Assembly: GCA_903871875.1 (NCBI GenBank)
Contig: CAIQIR010000104.1
Location: forward strand, 1-64,000
From: an uncultured Schlesneria sp.
Lineage (GTDB): Bacteria > Planctomycetota > Planctomycetia > Planctomycetales > Planctomycetaceae
Direction of reading: 5' to 3'
DNA: 64,000 nucleotides
The first letter of the stretch is position 1; each line of letters opens with the position of its first letter. Positions 47,723 to 56,761 of the stretch are shown here, piece by piece. The position numbers were made by a program, and so were the translations under genes. The notes under the pieces are model-generated. The model was not told where the DNA came from and did not search any database. It saw only the letters and a program-made list of their open reading frames with translations.

Positions 47723-48643
47723 ATGTCTATGAGAGACGGAACAATGAAGCGAAGGATCGATGGACGCGGAATCAGCCACGATCGCTGGTCGAAGGGATTG
47801 TCGCTGGCAACGCTCTTCGTTTTGCTGATGTTCGCAACGGGTGTGTGCTTGTCCGAAGACCAGGCACAGGATCCGGGTACCGATTCGGGTTCGCCAGCGA
47901 CGAAACGGCCATCACCAAGTGGAACAACCCTCAAACCGGCCAAGTTGCCGAGTGATCCTTACGAAATCTGGCTGGCTCTGAAAGTCTTCCGATATCCTCT
48001 CGGATTGACTTCGATCGTGGTGGTCTGGTTCTCGATCGAGCGATTGGTCGTGCTGCGGTATGGACGCGTGATCCCCCGACCTTTCGTTAATCGCTTTTTC
48101 GACCATCTGAAAGAAGGCAATCTCGACCCCAAGGCCGCTCTGAAACTTTGTGAGGAAAACGGCAGTCCGATCGCCCTGGTGCTCGCCAATGGCGTCCGCA
48201 AATGGGGCAAGAGCAGCGTCGAAGTGGAACAAGCCATCATCGACGGTGGTGAACGCCAGGTCAGTCAACTCCGCAAACACATTCGGATTTTGAACGGAGC
48301 CGCAACAGTGGCGCCGCTATTGGGCCTGTTGGGCACAGTCGTCGGAATGATCGACTCCTTCAACACCATTTCCCAGAAGGCGGCGATGGGGAAGTCGGAA
48401 CAACTCGCGGGTGGTATCGGTCTGTCGCTGATCACCACCGCCGCGGGATTGGCGATCGCCATCCCGGCATTGATCATGTACATGTACTTTACTGGTCGAG
48501 TTGACTCGCTGGTGATGGAAATGGACGGGGTGGCCCAGCAGCTTGTCGATTACATATCGGCCGAAGGTCTGCAGGAACAAGCCCGCGCCAATGCGAAGTC
48601 CGCCGCGGTCAAACCTGAGCCACGCCGCGCGGCCACTTCCTGA
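47723..48643 (+). CDS. ExbB/TolQ-family protein with long N-terminal leader
   Basis: The protein has 306 residues; the ATG at 47744, with GAGACGGA upstream, is an alternative start seven codons on. A signal-like hydrophobic stretch ends near residue 45 and an extracytoplasmic linker of about 35 residues follows. The MotA/TolQ domain covers about residues 125-280 with HIRILNGAATVAPLLGLLGTVVGMIDSF and GLSLITTAAGLAIAIPALIMY. This is a typical ExbB with an N-terminal periplasmic extension. No ExbD gene follows; the next 414 bases are empty. It may pair with an ExbD encoded elsewhere. Confidence 0.88.
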   Translation: MSMRDGTMKRRIDGRGISHDRWSKGLSLATLFVLLMFATGVCLSEDQAQDPGTDSGSPATKRPSPSGTTLKPAKLPSDPYEIWLALKVFRYPLGLTSIVVVWFSIERLVVLRYGRVIPRPFVNRFFDHLKEGNLDPKAALKLCEENGSPIALVLANGVRKWGKSSVEVEQAIIDGGERQVSQLRKHIRILNGAATVAPLLGLLGTVVGMIDSFNTISQKAAMGKSEQLAGGIGLSLITTAAGLAIAIPALIMYMYFTGRVDSLVMEMDGVAQQLVDYISAEGLQEQARANAKSAAVKPEPRRAATS

Positions 48644-49057
48644 CCTTTCTGTTGATTGGCCAATTGGCCGCGAGGTACTTCCGCTACCCATCCGTTCGAT
48701 TTCATCAGCCGATGTCTGTCGGGCAAGTCGACTTCTGCACAACGTCCTCCACCGACGAAGTCGTCCAACTTTTCGAAATCGCTCACCAAAGCGCAGGACG
48801 ACTACGGGGCAGCGGGTGCAAAGATTGTTGCCGGAAGGCTTGCCGAGAATACTTCAAAGGCATTGCTGCGCCTCGCGCTCTTTTCATTCGACCGAATTGG
48901 CCAGACTCCGAATCACCGAATCGGACTGAATGCCGCCTTGGGCAGGTTGCGAAGCAGATCCCGAATATGGTCAAATGCGAGTTCGTCGATGCAAGCTTTC
49001 AGGCGGCATTAATCGAACGAATCAACTCCGCGACTCGACGCACTACAGGAGAACACT
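48644..49057. other. 414-base gap after the ExbB-like gene
   Basis: An ExbD gene would be expected here. Open frames exist on the plus strand but their translations look like frame shadows, with no membrane helix and no conserved motif. No terminator hairpin with a T tract was seen. Confidence 0.5.
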
Positions 49058-50659
49058 ATGCGGTTCAGGATGGGATGGATGGCATTGCTGGCGGCGATCG
49101 CCACGCTGGGAACAATCGGCACGACTCACGCACAGGACGGTTGGACGTCGATCTTCGACGGCAAGACGCTCGACAAATGGGACGGCAATCCCGAATTCTG
49201 GCGAGTCGAAGATGGCACGATCACCGGCGAGACGACCGAAGCAAAGAAGACCAACGGCAACACGTTTATCATCTGGCGCGGTGGTGAACCGGCCGACTTT
49301 GAACTGAAGGCCGAATACAAAATCGTCAACGGTAATTCAGGCATCCAATACCGCAGTTTTGAAGTTCCCGACGCCAAATGGGTGATCGGCGGTTATCAGG
49401 CCGATTTTGAAGCCGGAGATCAATTCTCTGGAATCAACTACGGCGAACGGTTCCGAAGCGTGCTGGCTTTTCGCGGTGAAAAGACGATCATCGGCGACGA
49501 CCACAAACCGAAGGTCGTCGAAAAGTTTGGCGATTCCAAAGAAATTCAGACGAAGATCAAGAAAGAAGACTGGAACGAATACCACATCATCGCCAAGGGC
49601 TTTACATTCGAACACCGCATCAACGGTGTCTTGACGTCGGTGGTCATCGACGAAGACAAGGCCGAACGCCGTGCGAAGGGGTTGTTGGCGCTGCAACTGC
49701 ACGCCGGTCCGGCCATGAAAGTGCAATTCCGCAACATCAAATTGAAGCAGCTGAAAAGCGACGGTACGACCGGCATTTCCCCCAAGAAAAAGGCGCTGCT
49801 GCTGGCCGGAAACCCTAGCCACGGTTTCGGCGCCCACGATCATCTTTCGGGATGCACGTTGCTGGCCAAGCTGCTCAACCAAAGTGGCCTGCCGATCGAA
49901 GCGGAAGTGCATTCACTGAAAACAGATGGCTGGCCTTCACCCGAAAAGCTCGCCTCAGCCAACACGATCGTGATTTATTCCGACGGTGGCACCGGCCATC
50001 CGTTTAATGCCCATCTCGACGAACTGGCCAGCTTGGCCGACAAAGGCGTTGGCATTGTCTGCATTCACTACGGCGTCGAGACCACCGCTGGGAAGTCGGG
50101 TGATTCGTTCCTCAATTGGATTGGCGGTTTTTTCGAACCGCATTGGTCCGTGAATCCTCACTGGGTAGCAAACTACACGAAACTTCCCGTCCATCAGACG
50201 ACCCGCGGCGTAAAACCGTTTTCCACTAATGACGAATGGTACTACCACATGCGGTTTCGGGAAAAAATGGACGGAGTGACGGCCATCCTCACCGATCTGC
50301 CGCCGGCAGAGTCGCTCAGTCGCGCGGACGGACCGCACAGCGGCAATCCTGAAGTTCGCAAGGCGGTGCTCGAACGCAAAGAACCACAGCACATGGCGTG
50401 GGCACGTGAACGACCGGATGGCGGCCGAGGCTTTGGAACCAGCGGGGGCCACGTACACTGGAACTGGGGCAATAACCAATTCCGTAAATTGGTGCTGAAT
50501 GCCATCGTCTGGACTGCCGGACTGGACGTGCCCGCCGACGGCGTACCGGCCGGTTATGTGACAGTGGAAGATTTGCTGCAAAACCACGACGAGCCAATTC
50601 CCGCTGACTTCAACAAAGCGGCCATTCAGGCGATGCTGGATCAATGGAACAAAAATTGA
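49058..50659 (+). CDS. DUF1080-ThuA fusion protein (secreted)
   Basis: The protein has 533 residues. A signal peptide ends near residue 27 (THAQD). Residues 28-225 form a DUF1080 domain (3-keto-disaccharide hydrolase type, a laminin-G-like sandwich): WTSIFDGKTLDKWDG and GNSGIQYRS are hallmarks. Residues 240-510 form a ThuA-like domain: LLLAGNPSHGFGAHDH, VIYSDGGTGHP, VCIHYGVETT and HVHWNWGNNQFRKLVLNAIVW. ThuA is a glutamine-amidotransferase-like fold implicated in disaccharide use. The fusion suggests two steps on one keto-sugar. The PVC-type haem protein follows after 56 bases. Confidence 0.9.
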   Translation: MRFRMGWMALLAAIATLGTIGTTHAQDGWTSIFDGKTLDKWDGNPEFWRVEDGTITGETTEAKKTNGNTFIIWRGGEPADFELKAEYKIVNGNSGIQYRSFEVPDAKWVIGGYQADFEAGDQFSGINYGERFRSVLAFRGEKTIIGDDHKPKVVEKFGDSKEIQTKIKKEDWNEYHIIAKGFTFEHRINGVLTSVVIDEDKAERRAKGLLALQLHAGPAMKVQFRNIKLKQLKSDGTTGISPKKKALLLAGNPSHGFGAHDHLSGCTLLAKLLNQSGLPIEAEVHSLKTDGWPSPEKLASANTIVIYSDGGTGHPFNAHLDELASLADKGVGIVCIHYGVETTAGKSGDSFLNWIGGFFEPHWSVNPHWVANYTKLPVHQTTRGVKPFSTNDEWYYHMRFREKMDGVTAILTDLPPAESLSRADGPHSGNPEVRKAVLERKEPQHMAWARERPDGGRGFGTSGGHVHWNWGNNQFRKLVLNAIVWTAGLDVPADGVPAGYVTVEDLLQNHDEPIPADFNKAAIQAMLDQWNKN

Positions 50660-50715
50660 TAGCCGCCTGAAAAGAATTGACCTCCCTGCCCTCACTCGAA
50701 CGGAGCCTCTCTCGC

Positions 50716-53700
50716 ATGCGTTCACGATACCTGGCCCCGCTGGCGGCAGTGCTGCTGCTTGCTGCCCCTGCCTTGGCTCAAGCCCCCAAGTCCGTTCAGC
50801 CGCCGGCAGCCAACACCGATGTTCGCGATCCCCGGAACGCTGTCGCGGGATTGGACGTGGCGGAAGGAGTGGAGGCGACACTTTTCGCGTCCGAGGCGTC
50901 GGGAATGCTCAGCCCATCGGATATCGACATCGATCATCTGGGGCGCGTCTGGGTTTGCGAGGTCATCAATTACCGCAGCCGCAATGGTGAACGGAAGGAA
51001 GGCGACCGGATCCTGGTCGTCGAAGATACCGACGGGGATGGTGTCTCGGACAAGCAAACCGTCTTCTTTCAAGGACGCGAAGTCGATTCGGCCCTGGGAA
51101 TTGGCGTCTTTCCGACGGCCTCCGGACGGGGCACGAAGGTCATTGTGTCGTGCGCGCCGAATGTCTGGATTTTCACCGACGAAGACGGCGATTTGAAGGC
51201 GGACAAGAAGGAACTGCTGTTCACGAATGTCGGACGCCCCCAACATGATCACTCGACACACGCCGTGGTGTTTGGCCCCGACGGGAAACTCTATTGGAAC
51301 TTCGGCAATACAGGCGAGCAGGTCTGCGATAAGAATGGCAAGCTGATCGTGGATCTTGCCGGTCACGAAGTCAAAGATAACGGCCAACCTTACCGCGGCG
51401 GCATGGCCTTCCGCTGCAACATGGACGGTTCCGAGTTTGAAGTTCTGGGACATAACTTCCGAAACAACTATGAATTGTCCGTGGATAGTTTCGGCACCGT
51501 CTGGCAATCAGACAACGATGACGACGGCAACCAGGGGGTGCGGATCAACTATGTGATGGAAGGTGGAAATTTTGGCTACACCGACGAATTAACCGGCGCC
51601 GGCTGGCGCTCGCCACGCACCAACATGGAGACCGAAATTCCGCTGATGCACTGGCATCTGAATGATCCAGGGGTCGTCCCCAACCTGGTCCAAACCGGTG
51701 CGGGTTCGCCCACCGGAATTTGTTTCTACGAAGGAACATTGTTACCAGAAAAATTCCGTAATCAGATCATCCACACCGACGCCGGCCCGAATGTGGTGCG
51801 GTGTTATCCTGCCAAGAAATCGGGCGCAGGATACAAGGCCGAAATCGTCAATCTGTTGGTCGGTACGCGTGATAATTGGTTCCGCCCCTCGGACGTTTGC
51901 GTGGCTCCAGACGGGTCGGTGATCGTCGCTGACTGGTACGATCCTGGCGTTGGCGGACACCGAATGGGAGACGTCGACAAAGGCCGACTCTTCCGCGTCG
52001 CCCCGCCGAAAACCCCCTACAAATTCCCTCAGGTCGACGTTTCCACCGTCGACGGCGCGATTGCGGCGCTGAAAAGCCCCAACCTTGTCACACGCTACCT
52101 CGGATGGACCGCGTTGTCTTCCTTTGCCTCGACGCAAGCCGACGAAGTGGGATCGGCCTTGAACAAAGTCTTCGAGACCGACACCAGTCAACAGAATCGA
52201 GCCAGAGCACTGGGCGTGCTAGCCAAAATTCCCGCGCTCCGAAAGAAATCTCTTGAAGCCGCGTTGAAGGACAAAAACTCTGACATCCGCATCGCCGCCC
52301 TGCGACTGGCTCGTCAAAAACTCCCCTCGGAAGACCAGGCGACAAATACGAAGTCACTGGTCGAGATTCTCAGTACTCTCGTGAGTGATTCATCCGCGGC
52401 TGTCCGACGGGAGTGCGCATTAGCTCTTCGTCTGCTGAAGGATCCTCGCAAGCCCGAGTTGTGGGCGCGACTGGCCGTTCAACACGATGGATACGATCGC
52501 TGGTATCTTGAAGCATTAGGAATCGGCGCGACGAACGATTGGGACGCCTGCCTGAAAGCGGCGCTGCAAGCCGCTGACAATCCCTCCGAGTCCGATTTGG
52601 CAGGCAGTGCCACGGCGAGGGATGTGTTCTGGCGTTCACGCGCTTCATTCACGCCGGAATTATTGGCCATGTTACTCGTATCGTCCGATGTCTCGGCTGC
52701 CGACGCCCCCCGCTACCTGCGAGCATTCGACTTCCAATCGTCGCCCTCGAAAGAAGCCGTGCTGACGAAATTGGCTTTCGGAAAGTTCGGCGATGAGGCC
52801 AAAACGTCGTACGTGAATGTCGAAGCCATCAGCCGGTTGTCAGGTTTTGATATTTCGAAGAATCCAGAACATCAAGCGGCGATGAATCGTATTCTCGATG
52901 GCCTGGCTGGCCAGCCGCAGTTCATCACGCTGGTCGAGAAATTCAATGTTGCCTCGCGCTTTCCGGAACTGTTGGCGCTGGCCCAGGCCAAGCCCGATGA
53001 ACAATCGGGTATCGATGCCGTGCGAGTGCTACTCGCCAAGAAGCAGTTCGATTTACTTAAGGCCGCTTTGAACTCCCAAGCCGGCTCTGCCGCGATTGCG
53101 ACGGCAACAGCACTCAGTAATTCCGGCGATGCCAGTGCAGCGGAACTACTGTGGCCGCTGGCCAACAACGATCAGCTACCGTCCGATTTGCGCCGTGAGG
53201 CGATTAAGGGAGCGGCTCGTTCCAACCAAGGGGCATTGCAACTGGCTGAACTCGCCGAGTCTCACAAGTTCGACGCATCCTTGATTCCCGCGCTGTCGGC
53301 CGCATTGCACGGTTCGGCCATCGAAGAAGTGCGAGCGAAGGGAGCGAAGCTGTTCCCGCTGCCGGCCGGAAAGGATTCAAAGCCGCTGCCGTCACTCGGA
53401 GAATTGGCACAGCGCAAAGGGAACACCGCGAACGGTCAGAAGCTGTTTTCATCGATCGCCAAATGCAATACGTGTCACATCGTCAACGGCGAAGGGAAAG
53501 AAGTCGGGCCTAACCTGTCCGAGATTGGTGCCAAGCTGAGCAAACAGGCGATGTTCGAATCAATCATCTTTCCGAGCGCCGGCATCAGCCACAATTACGA
53601 ATCCTGGCTGCTCGTGCTGAAAAATGGCACGACCCAGACAGGAATCATCACCAGTGAAGACGCCGAAAATGTCAGTCTCAAGGGAATCGATGCCATCGTC

Positions 53701-53844
53701 CGCAAATTTGCCGTCAAGGATATCGACGAACGAACGAAGCAGTCGATTTCGTTAATGCCCGCCGATCTGCCCAAGGTTCTTTCGGTGGACGAGATGGCCG
53801 ACATTGCCGAATACCTGACGACATTGAAAAAGGCGAAGAGGTAG
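50716..53844 (+). CDS. PVC-type propeller, HEAT and cytochrome c protein
   Basis: The protein has 1,042 residues from the ATG at 50716, with GGAG about 10 bases upstream. The signal peptide ends near residue 22 (ALAQA). The propeller domain covers about residues 40-430, with PSDIDIDHLGRVWVCEVINYR, DTDGDGVSDKQ and a final IVADWYDPGVGGH. HEAT-type repeats run about 450-880. The C-terminal cytochrome c has its haem motif at Cys917-N-T-Cys920-His921. It lacks the CehA/McbA-like part of the related protein at 22340. It probably oxidises a sugar derivative in the periplasm; the DUF1080-ThuA protein upstream and the permease 8 bases downstream support a role in sugar use. Confidence 0.9.
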   Translation: MRSRYLAPLAAVLLLAAPALAQAPKSVQPPAANTDVRDPRNAVAGLDVAEGVEATLFASEASGMLSPSDIDIDHLGRVWVCEVINYRSRNGERKEGDRILVVEDTDGDGVSDKQTVFFQGREVDSALGIGVFPTASGRGTKVIVSCAPNVWIFTDEDGDLKADKKELLFTNVGRPQHDHSTHAVVFGPDGKLYWNFGNTGEQVCDKNGKLIVDLAGHEVKDNGQPYRGGMAFRCNMDGSEFEVLGHNFRNNYELSVDSFGTVWQSDNDDDGNQGVRINYVMEGGNFGYTDELTGAGWRSPRTNMETEIPLMHWHLNDPGVVPNLVQTGAGSPTGICFYEGTLLPEKFRNQIIHTDAGPNVVRCYPAKKSGAGYKAEIVNLLVGTRDNWFRPSDVCVAPDGSVIVADWYDPGVGGHRMGDVDKGRLFRVAPPKTPYKFPQVDVSTVDGAIAALKSPNLVTRYLGWTALSSFASTQADEVGSALNKVFETDTSQQNRARALGVLAKIPALRKKSLEAALKDKNSDIRIAALRLARQKLPSEDQATNTKSLVEILSTLVSDSSAAVRRECALALRLLKDPRKPELWARLAVQHDGYDRWYLEALGIGATNDWDACLKAALQAADNPSESDLAGSATARDVFWRSRASFTPELLAMLLVSSDVSAADAPRYLRAFDFQSSPSKEAVLTKLAFGKFGDEAKTSYVNVEAISRLSGFDISKNPEHQAAMNRILDGLAGQPQFITLVEKFNVASRFPELLALAQAKPDEQSGIDAVRVLLAKKQFDLLKAALNSQAGSAAIATATALSNSGDASAAELLWPLANNDQLPSDLRREAIKGAARSNQGALQLAELAESHKFDASLIPALSAALHGSAIEEVRAKGAKLFPLPAGKDSKPLPSLGELAQRKGNTANGQKLFSSIAKCNTCHIVNGEGKEVGPNLSEIGAKLSKQAMFESIIFPSAGISHNYESWLLVLKNGTTQTGIITSEDAENVSLKGIDAIVRKFAVKDIDERTKQSISLMPADLPKVLSVDEMADIAEYLTTLKKAKR

Positions 53845-53852
53845 GTCACTCG

Positions 53853-54968
53853 ATGTCGAAGCCTCAAGAAATCGTCCTGACGCCACGCTTCCAACTCGCC
53901 GATTTCGCCCCGCTGATCAGCCTGGGAACATTGTTCCTCGTGTTCTCGATCGTCGCGAGTGACTTCGTCAGTCTGGGAACGCTATCGCTGATTTTGAAGC
54001 AGGGAGCCGTATTGGCGATTGTCGCCACGGGCCTGACCTTCGTACTACTGTGCGCCGAGATCGACCTTTCAGTCGGGATGGTGGCTCTGCTATCGGCCTG
54101 TCTGTGCGGCGTCTTGTGGGAATCATCGTTTGCAGCGGGCTCGAAAGAAGTTAACGGCACAGCCAATGTCTCGTTTTTAGCAACGTCGATGGTCATTCTC
54201 GTTCCGCTAGTGATGGCCGTGTTACTGGGATTGATGTCGGGATACCTCACAATTTCTTCGGGGCTGCCCAGCTTCATCATTACGCTGGCCATGATGAATA
54301 TCGCATTGGGGCTGGCTCGTTTTTTAACGAAAAGTCAGAAATTTGCCGTTCCGCCGCTGCTGGTCCGGATGGGAAATTCGCAACTGGCCGAATTCAGCAT
54401 TCCCCGCTTCGGAACACTCAGCATTCCACAAAGTGCGGTTCTGGCGGGCATTGTCATGATTGTCGCGCATCTGGTGCTACAGCACACCCGATTCGGCCGG
54501 TACGTCTATATGACTGGCGGCAATCGGCAAGCGGCAAGACTCGCTGGCGTCAGAACCGAACGAATCGTGATCGCCTGCCTGGCCATCTGCGCCGTCACCT
54601 CCGCGTGTGGTGGCCTGGTCACGGCGGGACGTATGAATGGAGTGACGCTCGATCAGAACGTCGATCTGTTGCTGGATGCCGTGGCCTGCGTCGTGCTGGG
54701 TGGCACAAGCCTGTTTGGCGGCGAAGGAAGCATTGGACGAACGCTGGTGGGTGTGTTGAGCTTCACGGTGCTGAAAGTCGGCCTCAACCTGACGAACGTC
54801 GAACGCCTGATCAAACAAATGCCCCTTTCTTCCGGCATGAAAGAAGCATGGCTCAAGGCGAGTTGGGTCACGCAATTCGATCTGTTACGCCCGTTTTTGC
54901 TGGGGCTGGTGCTGATGCTGGCACTTGTCATTCACGGACGACTGGTCAAGCATCGCAGCGATTCCTGA
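53853..54968 (+). CDS. Sugar-type ABC transporter permease (RbsC-like), orphan
   Basis: The protein has 371 residues and about 10 helices. It matches the BPD_transp_2 branched-chain/ribose permease family: TGLTFVLLCAEIDLSVGMVALLSA, then the ATPase-contact loop GNRQAARLAGVRTERI, then VVLGGTSLFGGEGSIGRTLVGVL. An extra loop of about 35 residues around 305-340 is unusual. It begins 8 bases after the haem protein, so co-transcription is likely. No ATPase or substrate-binding protein is encoded in the window, so it must borrow these. Confidence 0.88.
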   Translation: MSKPQEIVLTPRFQLADFAPLISLGTLFLVFSIVASDFVSLGTLSLILKQGAVLAIVATGLTFVLLCAEIDLSVGMVALLSACLCGVLWESSFAAGSKEVNGTANVSFLATSMVILVPLVMAVLLGLMSGYLTISSGLPSFIITLAMMNIALGLARFLTKSQKFAVPPLLVRMGNSQLAEFSIPRFGTLSIPQSAVLAGIVMIVAHLVLQHTRFGRYVYMTGGNRQAARLAGVRTERIVIACLAICAVTSACGGLVTAGRMNGVTLDQNVDLLLDAVACVVLGGTSLFGGEGSIGRTLVGVLSFTVLKVGLNLTNVERLIKQMPLSSGMKEAWLKASWVTQFDLLRPFLLGLVLMLALVIHGRLVKHRSDS

Positions 54969-54971
54969 CGA

Positions 54972-56507
54972 TCACTGGGCGGCGACAGCCGGCTTGGCCA
55001 CATCCAGACATAGCAGGTGGGTCTCGCTGCGCAAGTACAGTCGTCCTCGCGATAACACCGGAGCAGCCCAGGCCGGATAGCGAATTTCTTTGTAAGTCGC
55101 CCGACTGATCTGCTCAAACTTTTCGCGATTCATTTTGGCCAGGACGAGAACCCCACGTTCTCCCAGAATGAAGTACTTGCCGTCGGCGGCAGTTTTCGAC
55201 CCCCGTCCAAAGAAGGTGGCAGGCACACCGTCACCATCGACGGTTTCGCCTTCCACATTCGTTCGCAGGTTCTTGACGGAACCCGAAAAACCATTCGTCT
55301 CCCAAATGAGATCCCCGCTCTTCAGATCGACGCATTGCAGCATCGCTTCGCCTTCATGGCGGCCGCTGAATCCGTAGACGCAACCGTCGCGATAAATGGC
55401 AGTCGACCAATGGGTCGACATTGACCGCCTCTTTCTCCAAACGACATCATAGCTCTTTCCGTCGGGGTGAACTTGAATCACACCCGCGCCGGCCTCGTAA
55501 GCAGCCGAGAGAAAAATGTAATCATCGGCCACTACGGGTCGAGCGGCATTGACGGATTCGTGCGTCCGCGGGCGAAACCAATACCGGAATCGAAGCTGGC
55601 CATCGGCCGGATTCAACGACGCCAACCCCTGTCGCATCAGGCAAAGCAGGTGTTTTTCACCGTGAATTGTCGCAACGATTGGGGACGAGTAGCTGACGAG
55701 CATCTCATGCCCCATCCAATGGTAAGGTTTTCCGTCAAAGTCGGTCTCACAACCGTCCCAAGTGTCGCGTCCCACGCTTTCCCAGATGGTTTTTCCGGTG
55801 GCCGCATCGAAGGCGACCACGCCCGAATTGGGTTGTCCGCCGACCAACACAATCAGCAGATCGCCATCCAGAATGGGAGTGCACCCTGCCCCGAAAAAGT
55901 GTGCGGGCACGTTCCAGTCTTTAGCCGTTTCGCGCTCCCAGACCAGCTTTCCTGTCTCGAGATTAAGGCAAACCAATCGACCTTGCGCCCCGAACGTATA
56001 GCACCGTGTCGGAGTCAACACCGGCGAACAACGGGGACCGTTGTTGTAGCCATAAGGATCTTTGTAATCCGTTTCATAGTCGTACGACCAAATGGACGAT
56101 CCATCGTCCGCGCGAACGCAATCAATGATGTCGCGATCGCGATGACGATGATGAACGACCAGACGATTGCCCAGGACGGACGGCGAACTATAGCCGTTCC
56201 CGATCCGCTTTCCCCAAAGAATCGGGGGCCCTTCTTCAGGCCATTCGTCCAGTAAACCGGTTTCGTCCGAGACGCCTGTTCCGCGGGGACCGAGAAAGAT
56301 CGGCCAATCGTGGCCCGGGCGATCAGGATCCGGTACGACCGGCAAATCGGGTTCGGGATCCACGGCCTGCGAAGCGGGATTGGAATCGATGGCCGCCAAC
56401 GGTTCCTTGGCGATGACCGTCGCACTGGGCATGGTCCTCGTACCATCACCGCAACCGACAACCAACGTGATGAGCCCCAGCAAGGCCGGTCGAAGACTTC
56501 GGTTCAC
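54972..56507 (-). CDS. PQQ-type beta-propeller lipoprotein (BamB-like)
   Basis: The protein has 511 residues. The N-terminus has a lipobox (LITLVVGC, Cys about residue 19), so it is probably lipid-anchored. Residues 60-500 consist of PQQ-like propeller blades with repeated patterns such as RLVCLNLETGKLVWERE, GVVAFDAATGKTIWESVG and LQCVDLKSGDLIWETNG. No catalytic residues of PQQ dehydrogenases were identified, so a binding or scaffold role like BamB is more likely. A short outlier loop near residue 80 reads FLGPRGTGVSDE, frequent in planctomycete propellers. The gene's start lies only 25 bases from the hairpin at 56532-56558. Confidence 0.88.
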   Translation of the reverse strand: MNRSLRPALLGLITLVVGCGDGTRTMPSATVIAKEPLAAIDSNPASQAVDPEPDLPVVPDPDRPGHDWPIFLGPRGTGVSDETGLLDEWPEEGPPILWGKRIGNGYSSPSVLGNRLVVHHRHRDRDIIDCVRADDGSSIWSYDYETDYKDPYGYNNGPRCSPVLTPTRCYTFGAQGRLVCLNLETGKLVWERETAKDWNVPAHFFGAGCTPILDGDLLIVLVGGQPNSGVVAFDAATGKTIWESVGRDTWDGCETDFDGKPYHWMGHEMLVSYSSPIVATIHGEKHLLCLMRQGLASLNPADGQLRFRYWFRPRTHESVNAARPVVADDYIFLSAAYEAGAGVIQVHPDGKSYDVVWRKRRSMSTHWSTAIYRDGCVYGFSGRHEGEAMLQCVDLKSGDLIWETNGFSGSVKNLRTNVEGETVDGDGVPATFFGRGSKTAADGKYFILGERGVLVLAKMNREKFEQISRATYKEIRYPAWAAPVLSRGRLYLRSETHLLCLDVAKPAVAAQ

Positions 56508-56531
56508 TAGGGAACTCCTGCTTATGGAGAA

Positions 56532-56558
56532 AAGCCCGGCGGAGCGACCGCCGGGCTT
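56532..56558 (-). terminator. Strong terminator between the S1-like and propeller genes
   Basis: A perfect 11-base inverted repeat, AAGCCCGGCGG (56532-56542) and CCGCCGGGCTT (56548-56558), has a 5-base loop. On the minus strand TTTTC follows. It lies about 200 bases past the S1-like stop and 25 bases before the propeller start, so it could work as a terminator or as an attenuator within a shared transcript. Confidence 0.75.
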
Positions 56559-56761
56559 CTCTTTGCTTCTACAACTTTACCGCGGTTCTCGCGGATTGCG
56601 GACCTCTTTTTTCCCTCTGGCAGGAGTCTTTGGAGAAGGTTCTTGCCAGACCCCAGCTCAGTTTTGTGACTATCTGCGAGAAGCGAAAGAAGGCACCCAT
56701 GAGTGGAACCCCCCGCGTCCAAATCGATCGCCACTTCGAATTGTCACAATGCGATTGCCGA

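Noticed and set aside
48652-49287. Frame of 211 codons that might be an ExbD after the ExbB-like gene
   Set aside because: It has no N-terminal membrane helix with Asp and runs into the DUF1080 gene in another frame.
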